64,000 nt of DNA, from positions 1-64,000 of the forward strand of contig JALHJL010000016.1 in the NCBI GenBank assembly GCA_022839625.1, read 5' to 3'. Numbering within the stretch: position 1 is the stretch's first letter; each line of letters starts with the position of its first letter. This document shows, piece by piece, positions 51,821-60,873 of this stretch. The translations under genes and the position numbers were made by a program. Source of the stretch: Phycisphaerales bacterium. GTDB taxonomy: Bacteria > Planctomycetota > Phycisphaerae > UBA1845 > Fen-1342. The notes below the pieces were generated by a model that ran no database searches, was not told where the DNA came from, and was given only the letters and a program-made list of their open reading frames with translations.

Positions 51821-53026
51821 TTAGCTGATAACGGCCGCCGCGCACGTTACGTGAGTTTCGGCCGCCATATCGACTGCCTGACGATAGCTGAGCAGGCGCA
51901 TTGGCCGTTCGGGGAGCGCGAGGAGCAGGGTCAGGAGGCACCCGGAACTGCAAATCCTTGTCTCGTTGCCATTTGCGCGGAGCTTTGCGATGGCACCCTC
52001 TTCGGCCCGAGACTCGAGCATTGACAGGAACTCGCGATCGGATCGGGCAACTTGCTCCAGGAATTCCGGCGTGGTCGGTAGCGGATCGCCGAAACGCTGA
52101 CCAACATGGCTGAGGTCAGCGCTGGCGATTACGACCGTCCGGCGATTCGAGCGGGCAAGCGACTCGCGCAATGCGCCTGCGAAGGCGCGCACGTGAGGTC
52201 CGCCATCCTGGGCTGGGGAATCGTCCACAGAGCCGCAAACGTCGGGGCATAGCACGGGCACGATCTCGAACGGCTTTCCGTCCATAAATAATTGGAGAAT
52301 ATGGACTTGAAGCTCGACGGAGTGCTCGTGCCAGTGGTCGTGCTCGCTCCCGAGCAGCGACTGCCCGAGCCGTTCCTGTAATTCCTGGATGAACGCACGG
52401 TCGGTGGCGACGTCGCCCAGCGGCGTGCGGAAGTCCTTCGTGGTCGCGACGACCGACCGCGACTGACCCGCGTGGTTGGTTCCGAGAATCACAAATCGGT
52501 CGGCGGGCGGCACGGCGGCGAGCGTTGCATATGCGTCGGCGTAACACGCAGCGCCGCGCGCGTAGTCCAGGTGAGGCGCGACCAGGCCGCGCACGTCGCT
52601 GACCGGCGCGGCGACGCCCGCCGCCAGGATCTGCTGGATTTCCGCACGCAGGTCGGCCGCGTCCGGGTAGCGCTCGCGGTTGTCGCGTACCGGCGCGGCC
52701 TGATACGCGGCGCGCCGCGCCTCGAGAGCCTCGCGGACTCGCTGGCCCTGAACGAACAGACCTTCCTCCAGTGCGTGCACGAGCTGAAGCACCTCGCGCT
52801 CCGGAAGCTCCATCCCCGTGTGCCGGCGGAAGGCAGCCTGTACGTCCGCGGGGGAATGCCGGCCATCGAGGTGTGCCAGGACGAAGTAGCCCGCCGCCGA
52901 TACCGCGATCGACTGCGGCGCAAGATGCGACGGGTCGCGCAGCGCGAAATACACCTCACCGTCGGGGCGGCGGAAGGGCGTGATCTCGATCGGCCGCAAG
53001 GCAGGCAGCACGTGATCTGCGGTCAT
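51821..53026 (-). CDS. MEMO-family protein (AmmeMemoRadiSam system protein B) with an N-terminal PqqD-like part
   Basis: A 401-residue protein. From about residue 145, APHLDYARGA, VILGTNHAG, WHEHSVELQVHIL and VIASADLSHVG mark the MEMO1 fold, related to aromatic dioxygenases, with His residues in the metal-site positions. Residues 1-110 (AVSAAGYFVLAHLDGRHSPA and helices) resemble PqqD/winged-helix parts. The other two proteins of the AmmeMemoRadiSam set (AMMECR1 and a radical SAM) are not in the window. Function of the family is not established; metal-dependent oxidation has been proposed. Confidence 0.8.
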   Translation of the reverse strand: MTADHVLPALRPIEITPFRRPDGEVYFALRDPSHLAPQSIAVSAAGYFVLAHLDGRHSPADVQAAFRRHTGMELPEREVLQLVHALEEGLFVQGQRVREALEARRAAYQAAPVRDNRERYPDAADLRAEIQQILAAGVAAPVSDVRGLVAPHLDYARGAACYADAYATLAAVPPADRFVILGTNHAGQSRSVVATTKDFRTPLGDVATDRAFIQELQERLGQSLLGSEHDHWHEHSVELQVHILQLFMDGKPFEIVPVLCPDVCGSVDDSPAQDGGPHVRAFAGALRESLARSNRRTVVIASADLSHVGQRFGDPLPTTPEFLEQVARSDREFLSMLESRAEEGAIAKLRANGNETRICSSGCLLTLLLALPERPMRLLSYRQAVDMAAETHVTCAAAVIS

Positions 53027-53032
53027 GTTCGT

Positions 53033-54793
53033 TCAGCGCCTCACTTCGTACGCCCAGCGGGTCCTCGAAGCCCAGAATAAGTGTAGGCCGCGCTCGGTCG
53101 GCGGGCGCTGAAATTCGAAGCGCAGTGCGGCGACACCGTCGCTGTCGCGCTCGAGCACGCGAACGCGAAAGCCGAGGTCAGCGGTGCGGTCCACTTCGTC
53201 CGGGACATCACCGCCGGTCGCTTCACGCACGAGCAGGCCCAGCACGCCGCCGAAGTACCGGTCGCCCGCGACGCGAACGTCAATCGTGCGGTCGTCGACC
53301 CAGGTCAGCTCCGTCGGTGTCGCGGGGCCCAGCAGGCGCGGCGACCAGGTGAGTGGGATCAGTCGCAGGTTCCGCCGACCGGTACGCTGCTCCACCGCCA
53401 GCCGGGCGTAGTGGCCGAGCACCGGCATGTTGGCAGTGTACAGTATGTCGCCGTCGGCCAGACCGCTGGGGGCGGCCGCAATCTCGCCGACCAGGCAGTC
53501 TTCCACGCCGCGCCCGGTATCGAATGCGAGCCCGGAGTAGAAGGTGATTACCGCGAACACCGCGAGGGGTGCGACGACGGCGGTCCACGTGGCAGGGCCG
53601 CGCAGCCGTGCGATGAAGCCGGCCGACGGCGGACGCTCTCCGCGCAGTGCCCGCAGGGCCAGCATGACGGTTACCGCCCAGCCGATGCCCGGCAGATAGA
53701 GATGGTGCGGAGACGCGAACACGGGCAGCACCGGCAGCATGAAGGCCACCAGCCACGCAGGCCCGAAGATCGCCGCGAGACCCCGACCCCAGCGCCAAGA
53801 GACCAGTAGCAGCGGCACGATGATCAGGCCTGCCAAGCCGTAGAAAATCAGCGGGCGCGCCTGGAAGAAAGGGAGGCCGCCGATCGGCACACACGGCACG
53901 AGAAGATACTCGCCGAGCAGGTAGTACAGCCCCTTGTCGACGACGAAGCGCACGAAGTCCGGTTCGCTCGGCGAGATCACGTAGGGCCGCTCGGGCACGG
54001 CGGCCCCGCCGAGCAGCACGGTACGGGCAACTACGTAGACGATGAGGGGGACCGCGAGGGCTGCCGTCACCGTGAGTGTTGCTCGCAGCCGCCGCGCAAT
54101 GGCCCCGCCGGCCAACACGATGACGGGGAGCATCACCGCGTTCTCGCGACAGCCGAGCGCCAGCAGGAAGAATGCGCCTGCCGCCAGCGCCCAGCCCAAT
54201 GAGGACCTCACACCTGGCGGGCGATCCTGAGGCACGAACCCAGGCCAACGGCCGGAGCGGGCGGCACAGAAGGCCGCCGCGAGCAGGAACGTGGTGACCA
54301 TCAGCTCTGTTTGACACGCGACCCACTGCACGGTGGCCACGTGTGCCGGGTGAATCGCAAACAACGCGGCAACGGCCGCCGCGAGCCAGCGCGAAGCGCC
54401 CAGGGAGCGCAGCAGGGCCATGAGGAGCAGGCACGCGAGGAGGTGCCACATGAGGGAAGCGGCGTGCATCGCGACCGGGTTCCAACCCGACAACGTGTAC
54501 GTCAGCTTCATCAACCCGAAGGCCGCCGGCCGAAAGAAGCGCAGCGTGGTCTGCGGCAGCCACCACAGCTCCGCGACGCCGCCGACCAGCTCCAGGCGGC
54601 AGGCCGCCGTGAGGTCACGGAGAGACCAGTCGCACTCCTGGAGCTGACGGAAGTGTGCGTAGTCGTCCATGAACAGGCCGCCCCGCAAGGACGGCCCGTG
54701 CAACAGGGCGATGAGCCCCGCGACCAGGACCGCGGGTGCGACCGAGTTCCAGACGGGCCGTAGTCGGCTGCGGATGGTGCCGTCGCCGGTCAT
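53033..54793 (-). CDS. GT-C-type membrane glycosyltransferase-like protein
   Basis: A 586-residue protein with about 11 helices. GGLFMDDYAHFRQLQECDW in the first loop gives the paired acidic residues of GT-C enzymes, and AIHPAHVATVQWVACQTELM is typical of the TMTC/GT39-like group. The last 130 residues form a soluble extracytoplasmic domain. It probably transfers a sugar from a polyprenyl carrier. It overlaps the flippase-like gene upstream by 4 bases. Confidence 0.7.
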   Translation of the reverse strand: MTGDGTIRSRLRPVWNSVAPAVLVAGLIALLHGPSLRGGLFMDDYAHFRQLQECDWSLRDLTAACRLELVGGVAELWWLPQTTLRFFRPAAFGLMKLTYTLSGWNPVAMHAASLMWHLLACLLLMALLRSLGASRWLAAAVAALFAIHPAHVATVQWVACQTELMVTTFLLAAAFCAARSGRWPGFVPQDRPPGVRSSLGWALAAGAFFLLALGCRENAVMLPVIVLAGGAIARRLRATLTVTAALAVPLIVYVVARTVLLGGAAVPERPYVISPSEPDFVRFVVDKGLYYLLGEYLLVPCVPIGGLPFFQARPLIFYGLAGLIIVPLLLVSWRWGRGLAAIFGPAWLVAFMLPVLPVFASPHHLYLPGIGWAVTVMLALRALRGERPPSAGFIARLRGPATWTAVVAPLAVFAVITFYSGLAFDTGRGVEDCLVGEIAAAPSGLADGDILYTANMPVLGHYARLAVEQRTGRRNLRLIPLTWSPRLLGPATPTELTWVDDRTIDVRVAGDRYFGGVLGLLVREATGGDVPDEVDRTADLGFRVRVLERDSDGVAALRFEFQRPPTERGLHLFWASRTRWAYEVRR

Positions 54794-55962
54794 GCCGATC
54801 CCGTGCCCGCGTCCGCGCTGAGCGTCTGAAGCTCCTCTTTACGCGGCAGGTGGGCGCCCAGCAGGGGAACCAGGATCCCAGGTAGTGCCCAGATCAGTTG
54901 GATGATCCGCATGGCCAGGGCCAGGGCGACGGCCTGCGATGGGTCATTGCGAAGCCCCATCTGCGTGAAGAACTGCACGTAGAAGGCTTCCATGACCCCG
55001 AAGGCCTGCGGCGGCGCGATGGGGACGGCGGCGATCAGGAAGCCGATGGAGACGTAGATGAAGTAGTACGACGCGTCGCCGTCCATGCCGAGCGCGTCCT
55101 TCATGATGACCGCGGCGATCATCACGATCACCTGAAGCACGACCGTCATGGCCAGCGCCAGGAGCACCAGGAGCTTGTGGTGGCGCATGGCCACGGTGGC
55201 GCGGCCGACGCGGAGTATCTGTTCGCTCATGGGCAAGCGGGCGGCCAGGTCGCGCAGGCGTAACGCATCTCGCATGCGCCGGCTGAAGACGACCAGCGCG
55301 CCCAGGACCAGCACGCCGCAGATGATTGCCAGCACACGGATGAGCTGGCGGAACTGCTGCGGGTCGCGCGTGAGCAGGATGGCCGTGCCCGCCAGGAGCA
55401 CCAGGCCGAAGAGCCCGATGGCACGGTCCAGGAAGACAGTGGTCACCGTCTCGGTCTTCAAGTGCGTGTAGCGCGTGAGGTAGTAAGCCTTGATGAGGTC
55501 GCCGCCGGTGGTTCCCGGGAGGGCGAAGTTGAAGAAGTTGCCGACGAAGGACAACTTGGTCGACGTCCAAAACGAGATTCGGACGCCTTGGACGGCCAGC
55601 ATGACGACGAGGCGCCCGCACTGGAGCGCGACGACCGGCGCGAAAATCAGCACGGCCCATAGCGCGCGGAGCGCGTCGGTTTGCCGAACGACGGTCGCAA
55701 TCCCCAGCTCAACGTCGGGCACATCCTGCTGGCCGACGTGGACGTGGTGGACCTCGGCGGCGGCTACCGTCTCTTGTCGGCCGTCGCGCTCGATCACGAA
55801 AGTGTCCCCCCGCTGCTCGATCAGCCGGACCTTGGGGCCGTCAGGGCCGGCGAGGCGCACGTGGTCACGCCAGGGTACGCAGCGCACCAGGTAAACGATC
55901 GCGACGACGCACAGGCCGTAGCGAAGCACTGGCAGCAGCCAACGCACCAGGGTCCGTTTCAT
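54790..55962 (-). CDS. Lysylphosphatidylglycerol-synthase-TM/UPF0104 family flippase-like membrane protein
   Basis: A 390-residue protein. Residues 25-110 are an unusual soluble insert (VRLIEQRGDTFVIERDGRQE) not found in short relatives. The core then has LSFVGNFFNFALPGTTGGDL, the conserved family segment, and VPIAPPQAFGVMEAFYVQFF near the end. Members are thought to move lipids or lipid-linked sugars across the membrane (as in the MprF flippase half). Coupled to the glycosyltransferase downstream, suggesting that flipping and sugar transfer are linked. Confidence 0.8.
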   Translation of the reverse strand: MKRTLVRWLLPVLRYGLCVVAIVYLVRCVPWRDHVRLAGPDGPKVRLIEQRGDTFVIERDGRQETVAAAEVHHVHVGQQDVPDVELGIATVVRQTDALRALWAVLIFAPVVALQCGRLVVMLAVQGVRISFWTSTKLSFVGNFFNFALPGTTGGDLIKAYYLTRYTHLKTETVTTVFLDRAIGLFGLVLLAGTAILLTRDPQQFRQLIRVLAIICGVLVLGALVVFSRRMRDALRLRDLAARLPMSEQILRVGRATVAMRHHKLLVLLALAMTVVLQVIVMIAAVIMKDALGMDGDASYYFIYVSIGFLIAAVPIAPPQAFGVMEAFYVQFFTQMGLRNDPSQAVALALAMRIIQLIWALPGILVPLLGAHLPRKEELQTLSADAGTGSA

Positions 55963-56020
55963 GCCGCCCGTCCGCCCGGCGGGGGGCTGTTGGCCGCGCG
56001 CTCTTCAGCCTGTGAGAGGC

Positions 56021-58270
56021 TCACCGTGACAGCACCTCGTACACTGCGATCTCACCTCCGGGCGTGTCGTCGCCCGTGTCCAGCCGCGCGAGGCCGGCGG
56101 GCACCAGCGACTGGGCCCACTGCGGTGTCACCCAAGCCGGGAAGCCATAGGACCGCTTGAGACGTTCGATTTCAGGCCAGGAAAATACCACATGGGCGAC
56201 GTTCTGGGTACGGAGCCAGGCGACGGATTCCGTGGGGGTGGCGGTGCCGGCGAACTCGAGCCACGGATCGCGACTGAATACTACCGTGTAGTGGGCCTGA
56301 GAGGGCAGATAGAACGCCCGCGCTTCGCCGATGAGCCATGCCCGGCCGGCAGGGGGGAGGACGTTGTTCAGCGGCTGGTACCGGGCGTAGCCTTCGGTGG
56401 CCCCGACCAGCGTCCGTAGCGGCACCCCGTAGCTTGCCCATGCACGGTTTTCCTGACGCAGCAGGCGAACCAGCGTCAGGCCGTTGGCCGTCGCGCCGGC
56501 GAAGGCGATGCAGCTCAGGAGCAGCGTCAGACCGCCCATCAGGACCCTTCCGCCTTTCCGCGCGAGGGAGGAGTGGGGGTCGCTGGGCCGGGGATTCGAC
56601 CCTCCCCCTGCCCCCTCCCTAGGAGGGTGGGGGATAACGTCGGATGCAGCCCCCTCCCTGGGAGGGAGGGGGATGTTGTCAGGTGCTCCTGGCGACCGCG
56701 ATGGCGCCCGACGATGAGTCGGGCCAAGCCCGTGGCCGGCGAGCAGTGCCAACGGGATCACGATCGGTACGACGAAACGGCCCGGCATGTGCGTTAGTCC
56801 GGCCCAGACGAGCAGGATCAGGATCGACCACAGCCCGAGCATGGCGACGGCGGCCCGCTGTCCTCGCAGTACCCCCAGCAATGCGAGAATGACGAGGGCG
56901 GGGCCGAACATCCCGGACCTGACGATCTCATTCCAGGCAACCCCGGCCCGGTCAACGAGCGAATCCCGATCGGGAGGCAGGCGGTGGCCGCGGGCCCACT
57001 GCTCGTCCTGCTCCATGCTCCAGGACTTGCCGCCGAACCACTCGTAGGCAAAGGGATAGATGGGGTTTCCCGTGAAGGCGACGTTGCGCACCAGCCAGGG
57101 ACCGAAGGCCACGACCACGCCGGCGGCGAACAGGCCCAGGCGTTGCAGCCTGGCGCCCAGCGAACCGCGCGGCACGCAGGTCAGGAGCACTGCCAAATTG
57201 GCCGCAACCAGGGCCAGCGCGATGTACTTGCACCCGCCGGCCAGGCCGGCACAAACGCCGGCGGCCAGGCATATTCTCCAGTGCGCTGGCTTGCGGGTGC
57301 GATCGGCCTTCAGCTCAACCGTCGGCTCAGCACACTCGCGACTGCTATGGACCACGTCGAGCACCAGCCCGGCCGCGACGGCGCCGAAGAACAACATGCC
57401 CAGCTCGACGTACGCCAGGCAGCCGAGATACGCCAGCCACGGCGCCGAGGCGGCCGTGAGTACGACAATCCGGCGCGCCCAGCCGTCCGGCGACCAAGCG
57501 GCCAGCGCCGCTACCGCCAGGATTCCGAGCGTCAGATGAAGAAGCTGCGCCGGGATGGCCGCGGCGAGCGGCGTACCCGCCAGGTACATCAGCAGCAGGC
57601 AGAGCGTCTCGACCTGCTGGGGAAACGAGGCGTACACGTTGTGCGGCAGGAAGTGGATGCGCCCGGCATCGAAGTACTCGCGCGGCACCTGGAGGTGATA
57701 CTCGAGCACGTCATAGCCGCGGGCCTCGGCATTCCAGAGGATTCCCGGCGGCAGGCAAGCCCCGAAAACGGCGATTGCGAGCGGCACCGCGAGCGGAAGC
57801 AGCAACACCAGCGCGGCGCGGCGCGCCGGTTCTCCTGCTCCCGGGGCGGACGGGGCCGCGCGGGGACAGCGCACGCTGCGTTGCGCCGCGTACACGCGGA
57901 CCATTCCGAACGCGCAGCCGAGCGCTACGAGGAGCCAAGCCGCCGGGGGCGTGAGCACTCCGGCGGCGCCCAGCGCGAGCGCGATGAGAGCCAGTAACCC
58001 AAGTCCCACGGCGGCCGCAATGCAGACCTGTTGCAGGACGGAGCGCCGGGCGAATCCCAGCCAGACCGCGGGCCAGGCTCCCCATCCGCATGCGGCGGCC
58101 ACTAATGCAAGCACGTACACGCCGTCCGTCAGCAGGACCACCCAGACCGTCGGGCTAAGCGCGGTCAGAATGACCGCTGCCGCGATGGCAACCCCGATGG
58201 CGGGCCAATGCGCGTGGCGCAGGAATGTCACGGGGGCGTTAGGTGCGGTCGGCTTGACCGTTGGCGGCAT
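56021..58270 (-). CDS. GT-C-type membrane glycosyltransferase-like protein with an in-frame repeat
   Basis: A 749-residue protein with about 14 helices. EARGYDVLEYHLQVPREYF is the loop-1 motif of this GT-C group, and AGVCAGLAGGCKYIALALVA follows. Residues about 520-570 are encoded by the G-rich repeat and read as a Pro/Arg/Gly linker (NIPLPPREGAASDVIPHPPR), between membrane segments. The C-terminal domain (GYARYQPLNNVLPPAGRAW) is extracytoplasmic. It lies 58 bases upstream, in transcription order, of the flippase-like gene. Confidence 0.7.
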   Translation of the reverse strand: MPPTVKPTAPNAPVTFLRHAHWPAIGVAIAAAVILTALSPTVWVVLLTDGVYVLALVAAACGWGAWPAVWLGFARRSVLQQVCIAAAVGLGLLALIALALGAAGVLTPPAAWLLVALGCAFGMVRVYAAQRSVRCPRAAPSAPGAGEPARRAALVLLLPLAVPLAIAVFGACLPPGILWNAEARGYDVLEYHLQVPREYFDAGRIHFLPHNVYASFPQQVETLCLLLMYLAGTPLAAAIPAQLLHLTLGILAVAALAAWSPDGWARRIVVLTAASAPWLAYLGCLAYVELGMLFFGAVAAGLVLDVVHSSRECAEPTVELKADRTRKPAHWRICLAAGVCAGLAGGCKYIALALVAANLAVLLTCVPRGSLGARLQRLGLFAAGVVVAFGPWLVRNVAFTGNPIYPFAYEWFGGKSWSMEQDEQWARGHRLPPDRDSLVDRAGVAWNEIVRSGMFGPALVILALLGVLRGQRAAVAMLGLWSILILLVWAGLTHMPGRFVVPIVIPLALLAGHGLGPTHRRAPSRSPGAPDNIPLPPREGAASDVIPHPPREGAGGGSNPRPSDPHSSLARKGGRVLMGGLTLLLSCIAFAGATANGLTLVRLLRQENRAWASYGVPLRTLVGATEGYARYQPLNNVLPPAGRAWLIGEARAFYLPSQAHYTVVFSRDPWLEFAGTATPTESVAWLRTQNVAHVVFSWPEIERLKRSYGFPAWVTPQWAQSLVPAGLARLDTGDDTPGGEIAVYEVLSR
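56565..56690 (-). repeat. G-rich palindromic repeat inside a coding sequence, copy 2
   Basis: About 120 bases; the core 56599-56647 is 44/49 identical to copy 1 (3106-3154) on the opposite strand. The reading frame of the host gene passes through it without a stop. Confidence 0.8.
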
Positions 58271-58388
58271 AGGGGTACACGTTCCCCTTCGGACCGCCGG
58301 GCGTCAAGCGACTTGTGGAGCCGCTGGTTTGCGCGACCGCTGCGCCGCGAGGCCTGATGGGCGCAGAGCATGCGAAAGCGGCGGTATG

Positions 58389-59486
58389 TCAAGGCGCCGG
58401 AAGCCGAAGCGCGTTCCAGGCGAACCAGAAGCTGTATGCGACTGCGACCTCCCCGGACTCGTCTGCCGCGCCCCACGCCGTCAGTGGGGTCCTGCGGCTA
58501 TGGAAGGTCAAGTCCACACCGTCAACAGTGGTTCGCCAGAGGCCGTCCGCGTCGGCGCGGGCGGCGATGTCGAGCAACGCGAACACGTGCCACTTGCCCG
58601 TGGTGCGCACCAGGATCGTCGGCGTCTTGGGCGGCAGGCCGTCGGCCGGAGGTGGCGGATCGACCGGGAAGCGCAGGTCGTCCGAGCCGTAGTACGAGTC
58701 GTACGTGTTGGCGTACGCTTTCAGGCGCGCCGGGTCCGGCGCGAGGACGGTCGTGTCGGGGTGTTGCGCGCGCCAGTCGGCCCACGGCAACACTGCCGCG
58801 GGCAGAACCGCCAGCGTGTCGCCACGCAGCGCGGCGGGGCCGGCGATGGCCCGGAATTGCAGTTGGCTCCACAGACTCTCCAGGTTCCGGTCGAAACGCC
58901 GGTCGTACATCAGCAGGTTCGAGTTGAAGAGCAGGCCGCTGAAACCAAACTCGAGGATCTCGCCCGCGACGCGGCGATCGAAGACGACGGCACTGTCGCA
59001 CAGCGGACTGTACGTCACCGCGATGGGCTGGTCGCCCAGCACGTCGTTGACGATCTCGTGCCAGTTCAGGATGCGCAGCGGATACGCGCGCGCCTCGCCG
59101 GCGACAACTACACCGATGACGCGATCGGAGTCGACCAGGAACTTGCCCTGGTGCCGGCCGCGAAGATCACGGTTCAGGATGTCGGCCTCCGCGACCGAAA
59201 GGACGGCGGAGTTGGAGAGCGCGGGCAGCGCATCCTTCGAGAGCCCGGACGCGACAAGCTGCTCGGGCGGCACGAGACAGTGCGACAGGTCAAAGCCGTA
59301 GCTGGCTACGTTGTGCCCGTCGCCGACCCGGGGCGCCGTCGAGGCCACGCGCTGCACCCAGAACAGCACCGTGATCGCACACAAGCCGCCGGCCACCAAC
59401 AACAGCCCGCCGCCGCTGCGGAAATCGAGCAGTCGGCGCCGTGCGGCGTCCGGTGAATCCCCGGTGCGCAGAGCAGTCTCCGTCAT
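58389..59486 (-). CDS. DUF3179 domain-containing membrane-anchored protein
   Basis: A 365-residue protein with one N-terminal anchor (residues 27-45). ARAYPLRILNWHEIVNDVLG and IAVTYSPLCDSAVVFDR are the signature of DUF3179; the Cys and His there are conserved. FGFSGLLFNSNLLMYDR follows. The function of the family is unknown; the domain is extracytoplasmic and could bind a metal. Its start overlaps the ctaB stop (ATGA), so the two are made together. Confidence 0.85.
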   Translation of the reverse strand: MTETALRTGDSPDAARRRLLDFRSGGGLLLVAGGLCAITVLFWVQRVASTAPRVGDGHNVASYGFDLSHCLVPPEQLVASGLSKDALPALSNSAVLSVAEADILNRDLRGRHQGKFLVDSDRVIGVVVAGEARAYPLRILNWHEIVNDVLGDQPIAVTYSPLCDSAVVFDRRVAGEILEFGFSGLLFNSNLLMYDRRFDRNLESLWSQLQFRAIAGPAALRGDTLAVLPAAVLPWADWRAQHPDTTVLAPDPARLKAYANTYDSYYGSDDLRFPVDPPPPADGLPPKTPTILVRTTGKWHVFALLDIAARADADGLWRTTVDGVDLTFHSRRTPLTAWGAADESGEVAVAYSFWFAWNALRLPAP

Positions 59487-60391
59487 GGCACCCGACCCAG
59501 GACCATGAGGCCAAGGAGTAGCGGCAGGTAGATAACGCTGGCGAGGAACAACCTTCGGGCCGCCGCGGCCGAGCGGCTGCGTTCCAACGCCGCTCCGGCC
59601 AGCACGAAGCCCGTTCCCAGCAGCAGCGCGCCGGCGGCATACGCCCAGCCAGTGACGCCGATCAGGGTGAGCAGCAGCGTCAACGGCACGAGGGCCAGCG
59701 TGTAAACGACGACCAGGCAGCCGGTCAGGTGGCCGTCCGGGTCGCTACGAGCCAACATGCGGAAGCCGCCGCGCCGGTAGTCTTCGCGGTACAGCCACGC
59801 CAGCGACAGGAAGTGCGGAATCTGCCAGACGAGCAGGATCGCGCCGAGCACCCAGGCCCCGCCGTCCAGCCGCCCGGTCGCACCTGCCCAGCCCACCATC
59901 GGACCGAGCGCACCCACTACAGCGCCGACGAGCGTGTTCAGCGGCGTATGGGCTTTGAGCGGCGTGTAGAGCAGCACGTAAATCAGAAGCGCGGCCGACG
60001 CACACGCGGCGGCGGCCAGGTTGACGCGCAATGCCAGCAGCAGGGGGCCGGCGGCAGCGGCCGTGAGTGCGAAGGCCAGGGCCGGAGTGCTCTGGAGTCG
60101 GCCGGACGGAAGAGGGCGGCCGACGGTGCGGCGCATGCGCGCGTCGCGCGGGGCCTCGAACCACTCGTTGAGGGCATTGGCGCCGCAGGCGGTGAGGAGC
60201 GTGCCGAGCACTGTCCACGTCAGTCCGGACAGCTCGAGGTTGTTGCCCGCGCCAAGCACGAATCCGGTCGCGGCCGTGGCCGCCACGAGGCTGCTGAGCC
60301 GGGCCTTCGCCAGTTGCAGGAAAAGGGGGATGGCCGTGATCCGCGCGCGCCACGTGGGTCGACGCGCAACCGAGGGCACGTTGAGAGGCAT
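59483..60391 (-). CDS. ctaB: Protohaem IX farnesyltransferase (haem O synthase)
   Basis: A 302-residue UbiA-family enzyme. LAKARLSSLVAATAATGFVL, ANALNEWFEAPRDARMRRT (the N-x-x-x-D-x-x-x-D motif in its CtaB form) and YRRGGFRMLARSDPDG are clear. It attaches farnesyl to haem b to make haem O for terminal oxidases. ATG 60391 is chosen because the open frame to 60574 adds a low-complexity stretch without homology. The farnesyl donor could come from the ispA product. Other oxidase genes are absent. Confidence 0.92.
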   Translation of the reverse strand: MPLNVPSVARRPTWRARITAIPLFLQLAKARLSSLVAATAATGFVLGAGNNLELSGLTWTVLGTLLTACGANALNEWFEAPRDARMRRTVGRPLPSGRLQSTPALAFALTAAAAGPLLLALRVNLAAAACASAALLIYVLLYTPLKAHTPLNTLVGAVVGALGPMVGWAGATGRLDGGAWVLGAILLVWQIPHFLSLAWLYREDYRRGGFRMLARSDPDGHLTGCLVVVYTLALVPLTLLLTLIGVTGWAYAAGALLLGTGFVLAGAALERSRSAAAARRLFLASVIYLPLLLGLMVLGRVP

Positions 60392-60432
60392 TGACCTGGT
60401 CAGCGTGAATCTCCGATTGACGGTCCGGTCTG

Positions 60433-60438
60433 ATTCTA
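60433..60438 (-). promoter_or_regulatory. -10 box of ctaB
   Basis: TAGAAT on the minus strand (5/6 to consensus), about 42 bases before the ctaB ATG. The -35 region (TTCGAC, 16 bases away) is weak. Confidence 0.35.
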
Positions 60439-60571
60439 GCCGTGTTGTGGCGGGGTCGAAACCGACGCGGGGATCGAGGTGACCGTGAGGTGCTACGGCC
60501 GCGGCTTCAGGGCCGGGTGCCAAGCCGACGGCTGCTCGCGCCGGCATGCGCTCTCGCCTACGCCGGGGTGC

Positions 60572-60594
60572 CACTGGCAGCTTGCCTGCCAGTG
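60572..60594. repeat. CACTGGCAG hairpin
   Basis: CACTGGCAG, CTTGC, CTGCCAGTG: perfect 9-bp stem. Similar GCCAG-type hairpins occur at 60830-60850 (GCCAGCAC/GTGCTGGC) and near 32919-32933. Confidence 0.55.
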
Positions 60595-60736
60595 TGCCGA
60601 ATTAGCCGACAAGATGGGGACGGCCGCCTGACTTGGGCGCGAGATAGGTGGCTGTCCCTAATTAACCGGCGTCCTCGCGCGTCTCGCAACGCCGGCCGCC
60701 GGTGGCCACGGCGGGCCGAGACGGCCCGGTGCCGGA

Positions 60737-60745
60737 TGATACAAT
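60737..60745 (+). promoter_or_regulatory. Extended -10 promoter of the HNH-like gene
   Basis: TGATACAAT (TG, one base, TACAAT 60740-60745). Transcription would begin near 60752, leaving a leader of about 120 bases with the short ORF. No good -35 box is seen. Confidence 0.45.
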
Positions 60746-60815
60746 ACCGCCGTACCGAGGACGCCAGGGTGCGACCCAAACGCTCCCTGCGGGAGTCGAG
60801 GCAGGAGGTCTCGCG

Positions 60816-60863
60816 ATGCGTCTGACGCTGCCAGCACGCAGCGTGCTGGCGGACGCGGCGTAG
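60816..60863 (+). CDS. 15-residue leader peptide upstream of the HNH-like gene
   Basis: AGGAGG lies 7 bases before ATG 60816; the peptide reads MRLTLPARSVLADAA and ends at TAG 60861-60863. The hairpin GCCAGCAC/GTGCTGGC (60830-60850) is inside it. The stop is part of TAGGAG, the ribosome site of the next gene, whose ATG follows at 60874. Translation of the leader would open the hairpin and place terminating ribosomes on the next start. Confidence 0.4.
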   Translation: MRLTLPARSVLADAA

Positions 60864-60873
60864 GAGTGAGCGT

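Larger units (their letters stand above)
60392..60873. other. Divergent region between ctaB and the HNH-like gene
   Basis: About 480 bases holding the ctaB promoter, the 9-bp hairpin at 60572-60594, the HNH promoter and the leader peptide. No other gene is supported. Confidence 0.5.
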
